Assembly: GCA_947095585.1 (NCBI GenBank)
Contig: OX352761.1
Location: forward strand, 135,190,277 to 135,254,276
From: Nephrocerus scutellatus
Lineage: Eukaryota > Arthropoda > Insecta > Diptera > Pipunculidae
Direction: 5' to 3'
DNA length: 64,000 bases
Shown piece after piece: positions 11,917 through 22,900 of this stretch (its first letter is position 1; every line of letters begins with the position of its first letter). A program made the position numbers and the translations under genes. Under the pieces are notes generated by a model, which worked only from the letters and a program-made list of their open reading frames with translations, searched no databases and was not told the DNA's origin.

Positions 11917-12400
11917 TTGATTTGTCTCTGGGATGAAGCCACACTGGTATGGACCAATGATGACTTTATCGTATGGGGCTATCCTGTCTTGAAGGATAGA
12001 GGAGAAAATCTTATACGCGGTACTCAACAACGTTATACCACGATAATTGCTGCAGGTTGTAATATCTCCTTTCCTATGTATGGGGCACAGGATGCCTCTT
12101 CGCCAGTCTTCTGGTATCGCTTTTTCCTCCCATACTTGCACTATTAGTTCATGAATTGCTTGGTGTATTGCGAAGCCTCCTGTTTTAATCAGCTCAGCTG
12201 GGATACCATCAGATCCCGGGGCCTTATTATTTTTGGAGCCTCAAATTTCTCACTTAGCTGGTTATTAAGCAATTCATGAAAGTGCTCTTCCCATCGCTCC
12301 AAGATCAGATTACTCTCTTTGTCTTTGCAGTATACGCAACGCGGTATATATTGCGTCATACCGCGAACTCTTTGGTAGAACTTCCGTGCCTGGTGCGGTC
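11917..12400 (-). mobile_element. RTE-clade LINE fragment (N-terminal reverse transcriptase), copy C
   Basis: On the minus strand: NNKAPGSDGIPAELIKTGG, VWEEKAIPEDWRRGILCPIH, RKGDITTCSNYRGITLLSTA, YKIFSSILQDRIAPYDKVI, GPYQCGFIPETNQ. This is the start of an RTE-type reverse transcriptase (motifs 0-2). It matches the copy at 62.2-62.5 kb closely, including the DNA. It is cut off before motif A, and a frame break precedes the NNKAPG block. Confidence 0.85.
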
Positions 12401-12640
12401 CTCACTCCAGGACCTACACACTTAAAGGTTAAAAAGGACCTCAAAGAAGTCAAAAAAAATGTCAACCCATCACACGCGCCACACGCTACACGCGTCATAC
12501 TCGGAAAATAAAAAATGCTATTTTTGACTTACAAAATTTCTCTAGGTCTCTAGGTCGTGTGGAAGGTGATTAAAAAGAACCTCAAAGTGGTCGAAAATAC
12601 AGACAAATTTGACCCCTATTAGAGCCCTATCAAGTTAAAT
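12401..12640 (-). repeat. Dispersed repeat family B, copy 2 (GCGTG-rich module)
   Basis: On the minus strand it reads GAGGTTCTTTTTAATCACC, TTCCACACGACCTAGAGACC, TGACGCGTGTAGCGTGTGGC and GTGATGGGTTGACATTTTTT, the same order as at 42.3 and 56.3 kb. Confidence 0.65.
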
Positions 12641-13626
12641 AAAAGTTTTTAAAAATAGACCTGATACTTGTCTGTTAAAAAAAATGTTGTTACGAACGGG
12701 TTCGTAGGTGGTTTTTACAATTCATTCTCTTATATAATATCGAGTTTTATGGTGTGTTCTATATACAGAAATTGGAATTTTCCCACATAGAAGGGTGTCT
12801 AATATCGTATTGAAAAACTAATTTGGTTCTTGTACGAAACTTCTCGGCACTTGTAGTCAATAGTTTACAATTCATTTTTCCATGATTGTATTACTACTAT
12901 TGAACTTTGTCAAGATTATTATTTGTATTTGCTTATAAAATTGTTTGTAATCAGGCAAATGTAACAAATTGTTCAGTCTCTTGCTTTCTTGAATTCGTTG
13001 AGATATGTTTTCAGATAATTATAATCAGCAAGATAAATATATTTACAATCATATGGCCTGTAATATATTTTTTATACATCTAAGAGAATGTCACAATAAA
13101 CTTTTGTATATAATCTGTCATATATGCTGTACAAATCCACTAATGAGCAGGGAATAACGTAACTTAATCGATGGGTCTTCATCTCCACACATCACGAGTA
13201 TGTACTTACATCAGCTGTTGTCACTTAATGACAAGAGAATATATGTACTTATTAATGTAGCACAATGATATTGCAATATTTCGATATTTGTTCACTCTGA
13301 CCCGTTTGGCCCAGCCGAGCGTTATGTTTTGCCACCCAACAAAATAACTCTTAGTTTGAGTGTAACATTAACGAGCTTTTTGATTATCCGGGTCGACGAT
13401 CATTCCATACTATATAACCATACAACCAATACTTATATGTTTCTATGAATGTGTTCTATTAAAGGAATAAATATAAATATGTATAAAACTAAAGATCTAT
13501 AAGCTTTTTATTTAAATTTTGACTTTGATTATATCACAAAGGAGTATTGCTAAAATTTATTTTGTTGACGTCTTGTTTCGATATGGAGTGTGGCACATAA
13601 TAGTTATCTAGTCTATAAGTTTATAA
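12641..13626. other. Intergenic, nothing recognised
   Basis: AT-rich, with no ORF above background. Confidence 0.55.
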
Positions 13627-14207
13627 GACATTGGAAATCATTTCGCAAATACCCTTGACTTATTCCTTACAGATATGCAGATATTAAAATGCTGCGAGAT
13701 GTTTAGGTTTTCTATCCCGGTGCAAGAAATATTTCACTCCCTCTCATCTGGCTACTATCTATAAGGCTTTTAATCGCCCTAAACTTGAGTATAATTATCA
13801 TATCTGGTCTGGTTCACCTAAGACCACCTTGCATTAGCTAGAATATAAAACCGCGTACTATAACTTATCGGTGACGAAAACATAGCGAAATCAATAGATT
13901 CGCTAGAATGCCGCAGGAACGTTTCCTGTCACTCTTTTATCGTTTCTTCCACCAGTGATGCTCATGACAAATAGCCATTTGAATCCCACCTCTCGTTGAA
14001 TTCAACCACAATACTCGTAGAGCTCGAAATGCTCATCAGTTTACCCTTGAGCCCATCTTCAGCCGTACAACACGTATGTGGAGTGCTTTGCCAAGCTCTG
14101 TCTTTCCACATCACTATGATCCACAGGCATTCAAAACACAAGCTCATAGACATATCCTCTTTTCTCCTCCTTTTCCTTAACGCCCCTTTACGCGTCCGCA
14201 AATTATA
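13627..14207 (+). mobile_element. LINE family J fragment, copy 3 (internal deletion)
   Basis: GACATTGGAAATCATTTCGC (endonuclease end) jumps directly into the reverse-transcriptase C-terminal half at 13690 (TGCTGCGAGATGTTTAGGTT). It continues through the AATCGCCCTAAACTTGAGTA and CGCAGGAACGTTTCCTGTCA blocks to a 3' end CCCCTTTACGCGTCCGC plus A-rich tail. It is a remnant with most of the RT deleted. Confidence 0.75.
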
Positions 14208-15610
14208 AAAAATAAAAATAAAAATAAGTTATATCTTAAACAATACTTGAATATGGATAAAAAAATCAAATCTGATCTTGTCTGTAGTTTTTCATGTTGT
14301 CGTCATGTAGGTAATCACGGAAGCTGATATGATTGCCGCATTAATTACTCATCGACATATCGCTCATGTATTGGAACGAAATAAAAAGTTTGAAAATATT
14401 TGACACCTCTGCTGAGTAAAATAAAAACTGCAAAAATGATTTTTTATGGCAGAGTAGTGCTCAGGCTGCCGCCATTTATATGATGGTATTGAATTTCGAG
14501 TTCACGGTGAATTTTATGAGTTCGGCAAAATCTATTGTATCGAACCATTTCTTAGAGATAAAGATACAGATTGTTTGAAAAAATATATTTATTTGACCAC
14601 GAAAAAAGTCAAGGTTGTCAACATTTCGAACATTGACATCACAATGTTATAAACATGAATGCAACTTATTGTTTGTGTAAATACTAGTATTAAGGAAATA
14701 ATTAAAAAAAAATCAAAGAAGTATAAGTCTTGAGTCGAAACTGGCTTTAACTCGCCAAATTTCGTGTCAAACGTTGTTAAGGCAAGCAAATAACGAAGAA
14801 GATTTAAAAAATAATTGCTTCAAGTATTTTCCAAAAAAAAACTTTTCCATTTTGGGTGCGAAATGCTTCTTTCTAGTCAATTCAGTTGCAAAATATTAAC
14901 ATGTGCTATTATAGCTAAAAAAGCCAAATTTCATAATTAAATTATTCATCTAATCAAGCCAATTAAAAAGTGGCACACTTGGTAACAAAACTACAGCTTA
15001 ATCCGATAGAACCATTAATCAAATTAGCACTTTTCGAACTGGAAGTACATAGAAGAAACTGAAATTCGTAAATAACTTCTAACAACCTAAAATCTATTGC
15101 ATAATACTGCCTTCTTTTATATCACTAACCCCGCCGTGCACTTCTTCAACTCGAGAACAGCGCTGATAGTCAAAGCTATGTTTCTATTATGTAGCCTGAT
15201 TTCCATAAAATCCAGTTTCCGAATTTCCAAGCTGATAATTTGTTATACAACAAAACAGGATTAGGCAATAAACTAACTGAGTTTATTTGCTAGTCATGTT
15301 TTAACTTTTTACTTTAAAAATATCGGGGGAGTTTTTCAATTTGGTAAACATGATATTATTTATATTTCTTATATACTTTAAAGAAATAAGGTACATCGGT
15401 AGTAAATCAATAAGAAAAAGTAACGAAAAGTTTCTTCTTGTCTTGAACTTGATGAGCTTAAGGTTATACGACTTTACGACGATCTTTATTCTTTTCTATT
15501 TAAACTTCCAACGGAATTTGGGTCTTTGTGGATATCTCGAACCCATCGAGTTCTTGTAATCTACCATCCTTTTTTGTGTAAGTCAGTTCAATTGTTCGTT
15601 AATTTGGAGT
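14208..15610. other. Intergenic, nothing recognised
   Basis: AT-rich DNA. Small ORFs (66 and 72 codons) look like noise. Confidence 0.55.
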
Positions 15611-15639
15611 AACATGCCCAACACTAACCACCAAAATAG

Positions 15640-16555
15640 TGAGGGATCTTTTGTTTACGGCTATAACACCCAAAAACAACAAAGGACACCACATCAGATA
15701 TAAAACGTGGAATCAGTCTTGCCCAATGACTTCACGTTTGAGAGTCTTACCGATACTTTTTTTATTGGTGATTAACGATGTGCTTCACGCCTACTGGAAA
15801 CGGAGGAATTTGTTGGACTCTTGCATCTGAACTCAAACTTCTGGACTGCGTTGACGACGTTTGTTTACTCTCTCATACGATTATGAATCTGGACCAAACG
15901 ACCGCACTGAACTGAACTATGAAGGGTGGAAGGTTAGAAAATGATGTAGGATTGAAGATTAACACTTCCAAAGCCAAAATCATCAACCTGGGTACTAACT
16001 CATTAACTTAAGCTGGCATGGCTGGACAACCGGTCGATTGAGTAAAGAGTTTCCAATATCTTCCAATATCTGGAGGTGGAACTGAACAGGATATTGTCAA
16101 CCGAATCGGCAAAGCAAGTTCTGCATTTGGAATGATGTCCATGATATAGCGAAGCAATGCAATTATCTTAAACACCAAGCTATGACAGTTCCGTAGAAAT
16201 CTCGAATCCGTGCTGTTGCATGGGTCCAGCACTTGAAAGGTGACCGCTACTACCGTTCCTGACAGAGCAACCAATAGACACAACCATCCAACGAAGGAAG
16301 TGGCAGTGGATTAACCATAAACTTCGAAAAGGCGACAGTTCCATAGCAAACTATGCGATTCAATGGAATCCGTTATCACAAGATTGTAGAAAAACGTGTC
16401 TATCAAGGAATACATGACGCAAAACAGTTGGGAAGGAGACACGGCAATTGCAATTGGGGAAGAGTTGAAGAGAGCTGAAGATCATGGCCAGGAACCGTAT
16501 ACGATGGTGCTTATGCATAGTAAAGGCCCTAAGACCCACAAGAAGAAGAAGCACA
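15640..16555 (+). mobile_element. LINE fragment, reverse-transcriptase C-terminal half (clade unresolved)
   Basis: Broken frames read LPILFLLVINDVLHAYWKR, DDVCLLSH (motif C), GLKINTSKAKIINLGTN (motif D), GGTEQDIVNRIGKASSAFGM, and RRKWQWIGHTLRKGDSSIAN near 16300, the W-x-GH-x-LRK thumb/C-terminal motif of many LINEs. The 3' end is at a short (AAG)n tail near 16540-16553. Many stops are present. It could be RTE- or L1-like. Confidence 0.65.
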
Positions 16556-16598
16556 TAAGCAGAAAACTAAAGCCCACACTAAACTATAAAGTATTTTT

Positions 16599-17490
16599 TT
16601 TAGGAGGTTGGAAATCTTCTGTATGATTCCCATGTGCACCTTTAGCATTAACATGGGCTTCTGTCAGATTTTTACTGACTTAAACCAACCAACCAACCCC
16701 CATTCTGCTGGCCTCTTTACTCCCTGCGGTACCACCAATTAAGGCATTCCTTCACAGGGCAGGTTTATGTTCTCCTTAGACTAAAAAACCCCTCTCTTTC
16801 TTGCAGCCTGCTCATCTGGGCGAAGTTGTAACATCACGCTCACTATGACCTCGTTAATCACGTTCCAGGCTTCTTCGGTGCTCACCATTGCTTGAATGAG
16901 GCCAGCCGGAGTGACTCGCTCTTCAAGTAGCTGTTCCACCAAGCGCCTCCTGTCAATAAACCTCGAGCACTCTTGCAGTACGTGTTCTGTGGTCACCACA
17001 CTGCTCTTGCAGTGAAGACAGAACGGCTCGTACATGTGCTTGTATTTGTGGAGATACTCACGAAAACATCCATGCCCCGACAAGAACTGTGTCAGGTAAT
17101 AGTTTACCTCTCGATGTTTTCTTGCTAACCACACTGGGATGTCTGGGATCAGCGTATGTGTCCATCGGCCTTTTGTAGATGCGTCCGGTCTACGCCGCCA
17201 CTCAATTTCGCTACGTTTTTGAATGCCTTCTCTTGTACGCTGACCTCCACTGATTTGTTGGTTCGTGAGGTCTCTCACTGCCGCTGCTTCTATTGCCATG
17301 ATGTCAACTGGCATCCTAGCTGCGATGACTCCTGCTGAATTGATGGAGACCGTCCGGAATGCATAGCATATTCTGAGCGACGGCAGTCTGTACGCTGCTA
17401 TGAAGTATGGACTCATCTGTCTGCAAACGACCAGAAAACAAAGGTACCGCTGTAGCATGATCCAAACCCATGTTGGACTCATGACGTGTA
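16599..17490 (-). mobile_element. R1-clade LINE, 3' terminal part with intact C-terminal ORF (5'-truncated)
   Basis: A 233-codon open frame (17482-16781) encodes the C-terminal third of an R1-type ORF2: AYRLPSLRICYAFRTVS, GRWTHTLIPDIPVWLARKH, REVNYYLTQFLSGHGCFREY, then the zinc-knuckle CLHCKSSVVTTEHVLQEC (C-x2-C-x8-H-x4-C) typical of the clade. It ends with a stop, a 3' UTR containing GGTTGGTTGGTTGG, and an A-run near 16598. The ORF has no stop over 700 bp, so this is a younger insertion than its neighbours, truncated at its 5' end as LINEs usually are. Confidence 0.88.
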
Positions 17491-18095
17491 TTTAAATATT
17501 AGGGGAAAAAAACTTCGCTGCAGTTACACCAGCCTATACAGGGCAACAAAATAATTATTATTTTTGACTTTCATATCAAAAATAAAAAAACCTTTTTGAT
17601 ACGGTAATTGTCTGTGTGTTTATTTCCCATGTATATTTTTGATAATAATAACAATTTTAATATAATGTACTCGAAAATTTAAAAATTATTTTCGCACAGC
17701 TACTATTTTATTTTGTTTTTATTTGAAATGTCTTTTATAATTTGGATAAATATATTCGGCCACGGTCGCGATTAAGCTAATAAATAAATACAGCTAAACA
17801 CTACGTAAATTAGGTGAATTGTTTTGCTAAACATCTGGCGGCAAAATTAAGCAGGGTGTCTGTGTGAACTAAAGATACACTTAGCCGGAAATAAAATTGT
17901 TAATATCATTCCACATTTCATAAATAGTTCTGGCTTTATGATAAAAGTTGATAGTTACATACTATGTAATTATACAATTAAATAAATGTATTATGAATGT
18001 AAAAAATCCTGCCATGTAGTAATATTATGTTATAATTGTTGCTTAAGTATATTTTTAATTATTGTGTTATTTGTTTTAGTACATATTTGTATTTG
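17491..18095. other. Intergenic, nothing recognised
   Basis: Strongly AT-rich spacer between the R1 end and a possible promoter. Confidence 0.55.
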
Positions 18096-18099
18096 TGTG

Positions 18100-18132
18100 T
18101 ATAAAAAATGCGGTCTTTTTCATAGTCAGTTG
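18100..18132 (+). promoter_or_regulatory. Possible TATA/Inr core promoter of an unidentified transcript
   Basis: TATAAAA begins at 18100 and a TCAGT initiator has its A at 18128, 28 bases on. An ATG in good context follows at 18264, opening a short hydrophobic frame (MDYKTRVMSVPQLMFVFVFQ...), with a consensus-like donor AAG|GTATTT at 18369/18370. No downstream exon was found, so this is a weak call. Confidence 0.3.
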
Positions 18133-18370
18133 GTTTGTTTGGTGATTTGCGTTTCTTAAGCACTAAACAGCAAGCCTCAAATTTGTTAGTCTTAGTTTTA
18201 AAATCAAAGCACAGGGAGAAGAAGCCAAAAATTATAAAAATAAATTGTATAAAATTTTGTTAAATGGACTACAAGACGCGTGTGATGAGTGTTCCGCAAC
18301 TAATGTTTGTATTTGTATTTCAGTTTTCAATTTATTTTTATACTTTGATTTGTGTTTTTTCTGTACTTAA

Positions 18371-19045
18371 GGTATTTAGATTTAAAAATGACAAAATGTT
18401 TGTATTTATGTACTTTATTACAATAATAATTTGTGAATACAACAATATTTTCTTGATTGGGTGAAATACCATCTCTTCTCAAAACAAGTTTTTAAACTAA
18501 CAATGTTTCATTAACAACACCCGTTATAGGTAACAATACATCTAAATTAACTTCCAAATTAATTTCTTTTTTATACTTGTTATGGAATCATAATCACAAT
18601 TACACAACTGAACATTACAATGCTACTCGGCAGGCAATTTTCTATTCTAAGACGAAAAAGCAGCACCTACGTAATAATTTTATATGATTATATCGTCTGA
18701 ATGGAATTTAAGGAGAAGAATGTTGCTATCGATTTTATTTCTTGGTTTTACGTAGAAGATAATCATACCAAAGTTTTGGTAAAGGGGGAAAACAAATGGA
18801 ATCAACTGCAAATTTACGAAAATTAAAAAGCTGTAAAGAAGGAAACAAAATATGATAATTGGTGTTAAGTGGAAATATATACTGAACAAACACAATGACT
18901 TTAGAATAGCCAAGCCCCCATAATGAATGCCGAAGCAAAGGTATTAGTCGAGTGTGATAACGACTATCAACTTTTTTTTTGCACCCATTTTTGTATAGCC
19001 CCTATGGAAGATCTTAATCTTTGTTCCTCTTGCTCCCATGTTTTC
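18371..19045. other. Intergenic downstream of AdipoR, nothing recognised
   Basis: AT-rich DNA beyond the AdipoR 3' end. No domain-bearing ORF was seen. Confidence 0.5.
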
Positions 19046-19047
19046 AA

Positions 19048-19262
19048 TTAGAAGTGATTTGGATTTTGTTACGATTGGTTTCCTTTTTAGTAATTCTTGT
19101 CCAACAAGAGCCAATACATTGAAGATCTCGTATATCTTGGCGCAAAACAGCCGAAATGAAAGAATTAGCTAGTAAATTGGATCTTGCTACGATCTGATTC
19201 CTGATTAGTAATTCTACCTTTTCGCTTGCCCAACAAGAGCCAATATATTGAAGATCTCGTAT
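19048..19262. repeat. Imperfect tandem duplication (two units, ~125 bp)
   Basis: Two units share GATTTGGATTTTGTTACGAT / AATTGGATCTTGCTACGATC, TTAGTAATTCT and CAACAAGAGCCAATA(C/T)ATTG followed by AAGATCTCGTAT. They start near 19051 and 19174. Confidence 0.75.
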
Positions 19263-19910
19263 GATCATACAGAAACATATATGATTTAAAAAAATGAACT
19301 AGTTGCTCTTGCCACACAAATACACAAACCTTTGAGATAAAACAAAAATGTTTCTTCAAGGTTACAAACAACTGAAGCAGAAGAACAAATAAACAAACTA
19401 AAATAAGGAAAACATTTCTCTTACTTTACAAGAAAAATATATATTTTACATTTTTTGTTTAAATCATTCTCGATTAAATTGTTTCAATGTTCATATAAGA
19501 ATAAATAAATTTTATCAAAGTGATAAATTTGAATTTTGTTACGAAAATCTAGAAAACTAATTGAACTAAAAACTCTCCACTCTGAAAACTGTACGCCCAG
19601 GGGATACCCTTCTCTGCAACGCACCTACTCTCGTAAATACAAAAAATTCCACTCATAAACACATTTATGTCTATTGATATACAACAAAAAAGAAATAATA
19701 AAAACTCATTAACAGAATTTGTAAATATAAGAATGATTTTCTATTTTTCTTGATTTGAATTTAATAAAATAATTTTGCTTTGATAAAAGTTCGTGATGAT
19801 GCACAAAAAATAATTAAGAACCCAACAAGAATATTCTATCACTAAATCCAGACCATCCTGTTGATTTGATTGCAAATCGTATTTGAATGGAATCTTTAGA
19901 ACTAATCTCA
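19263..19910. other. AdipoR 3' flank / 3' UTR
   Basis: Minus-strand sequence after the AdipoR stop is AT-rich and would contain the 3' UTR. Its end cannot be placed with confidence because several A/T-rich poly(A)-like hexamers are present. Confidence 0.45.
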
Positions 19911-22900
19911 TTAGAATATGATTGGTTCATGTGGTACAGTACATTCGCCCACAGTTACACGATACATTGCCATCTCAGAGATGCCATGGTAGTGTACGAA
20001 GGCTGCCGCGATAACAAGAATATGAAAAAGTTGATGCGATTGAAACTGAAATAGAAAGAAATAGAAATCATTGACCGCTTGAGTGTGACAAATAGTATCT
20101 TACCCAAATGTCAAATTTACCGGGGAACCACCTTTCAGGAACGCGCATTGCATACAATATAGCTCCAAGTATATATAGAAGGCCTGCAAATATTACTTGT
20201 TATTCGTATTACTCGCAGATATAATCATCGTACTTACCCATCAGAACTAGCCAACCTAAGCTAGCTTGGCTAATTTTGCTAAACCATCCCTCCATTAAGC
20301 TGTAGTGAATGGCCGGAATAATACCAGACAAGCCAAAGCTCATAAAGACGCCAGCTCGCAGTGGCCTAAGGCCAGGCTCTGAAAATTTGTCCCACAACGA
20401 CACAATAATCGAAAGACATCCCAGCACACAGACCACCGACAAGTAGATGACTTTTGGCTGATAATGACAGTAAAAGCCGTAGTATAGCCAAGGTACAAAG
20501 GAACCCATGATAAGTAGCGCAATTCCACAATAGTCTAATCTGTATTAGTATTAGAGAGATATTTAAATAATTAAATTAAAATCTTATTTTATGATTCACT
20601 CTCACTTTGAGAACAGTCTTCCAATCTCTACGGAATGACAACTGAGAGTATGAAAAGCAAATGAAAATCCCAAACAGATGATAGCTCCCGCAAAGAACGC
20701 TCCGAAAATCATTTTCTCTTGGAATGGAATTTCAGCCGATGGACGCGATAGGAAATACAACGCCACCCCTATGAATGCAACACAGCCGAGCAAATGTGTC
20801 CAAATATTGCCGGTTTCTGTATGCAAACGGAAAATAGATTTGAAGCAAGCGCTAAACGATGGCAATGGTGGACGGTGTCCTCGGTGTAAAAAGTCATTGT
20901 CCTGCAGCCATTTTGGTAGATTCTTGTAATGGCATACTTTCCAACTAGCCTCCCAGACCTATCAATCGATATTATAAAATTATAACATTATTATCTATCC
21001 GACACGAATTAATAGTCACCATTTACCTTGCGGACGAACTCCTCTGCCTGCTCTGCGGCGTTATGAGCAAGTGCGCCCAAATCGATTTCGTCCGATAGTA
21101 CACCGGCTTTTAATACTTCCGTCATCTGGAATAATATTAAAATTAAAGTTATGAATAATAATAATCTAATCTCAGCACATAAATTGTTTTAAAAAAGTAT
21201 TGAAGCTGACGCAATCAATAGTTATCGCAAATTTGAAGATCGCGGGGTCAAGCGTTAATCGTAAATTGACTGTAGTATTAAATTTGAGTCAATTATTGTA
21301 TTAACGTTGAAAAAGACAAGCAGTACTTACTATAGACTGGTCGCAATAGAGATACGATTAAATTTGACAAACGTTGAAACGGACATGGAAATAAAGTAAA
21401 GGTTTGGAGAGCATAGTTTTCTTCTACAATGTTTTGCTTTATTTGTACTTGGCAAGACAGAGTCTGCAGTAGAATTGCTTTCAATTCCCAAGTTTGTTCA
21501 CAACGGCGGTAATGTATTTCGCTCGTAACACAAGCTAGAAAATATTGTTTTTGAGAGAGTATTTTTCGTTTTTTATTAGACGACATAAGTTAGAGCGAGG
21601 CTCGCTTGAACACAAAAGAATAATGCAAATAAATAAATAAAAATATTATTTTTCTGGTTTTGTTTTTCTTAAAAAAGACACACTACCAAAAACAATCATA
21701 TAACTTTTAGGTGAGGGCGAAGAGAAACCCCCATAAATAAAATCTGCTATGAGGTTACTTTTTATTTGCGACATATTCGACACATCACTGATACTTAGAG
21801 GTACTAGTGTTTTTACAACAACATTTTGCCTTAAATGAAACTAAAGATATATTTTGGAAAGTCTTTGATCAAAAGCCTGAAGAGTCTAGTCAGCTGCTTA
21901 TCAGGGGAATTATACATATAACGTTGTTTACGTAAAAGTTCAAGAACGCACTTACTTTCATGTTTTATTTTTATATACTGGGGAATTTCAGATAACAAAC
22001 CATTTGAAGTCAGGTGAAATGAAGGAAATAATTTACAAAACATTGGTCGAGTCTATATAATATGTATCCTACTCGTATGTTTGTTTCTTATAGAAATCCA
22101 CACTGATGTGTGTAAGGAACCGTAGGCATGTTTTGCCAAACAAAAAATTGTGGTTCATTTATAGTCTACACACAAGTCTACACCAAGTATATAAATTGGT
22201 TTGTTTTTTCGTCGATACTAGTATCGATTCTATAGTTTTCGGGGTGGATGTAGAAGTCGATGGCAGAGTAGTCGGTGGGAGGGTGTTCAGTAGTGTGAAG
22301 GTCAGTGGGATGGGGCATCCGGGAAATACTGCGGCGGTTCGCTAAATTAGAAACAGGCAATTTTGAAATGTATTATGTACAATGTTTTGATGTGTACCAA
22401 TGACCCTATTAACCTTGCTTGAGGAGACTGGAACTGCTTGGCGGTCAGCCATCAGCAGAGTAGGGCGAATAACACAGATTGCTTCGAAATGCATGTTGTC
22501 GTAACTATCTCTGACTGGTGGAAGTGCGATCAAACCTCAAAGTGGTGGCCGCTGGTAATTCTCCTCCAGTACAGAAAAAGCGATATGATCGGGCTAGTCC
22601 CCTCAAAGTAAGGTTGGCGCGAGGCCAATTACCTCGCCTGTAAAAAAACCCTTATTACGGAAACCAAAATCAGCCTCGGATACACTGATGACCGACGACG
22701 ACCACGGAAACGAAAACGGCTAAACGATTTAAGAATTTTCTCATGGAACGCACGCTCACTGTATAGAGCTCGAGCTGCACAGCAGCTAGCCGAAACCCTG
22801 TTCAAATATAATGCTGACATAAAAGAATTCAAGAGATGCGGTGGACGGGGAATGGTGTCTTACAAAAATCAGAATAAGACATATATTAAAGCTGGCATGC

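Noticed and set aside
16781..17482. 233-codon ORF as a host gene
   Set aside because: Its motifs are those of the R1-clade LINE C terminus, and a LINE-type 3' UTR and A-run follow.
20678..20929. 83-codon plus-strand ORF at AdipoR exon 3
   Set aside because: It is the antisense shadow of the AdipoR coding exon.
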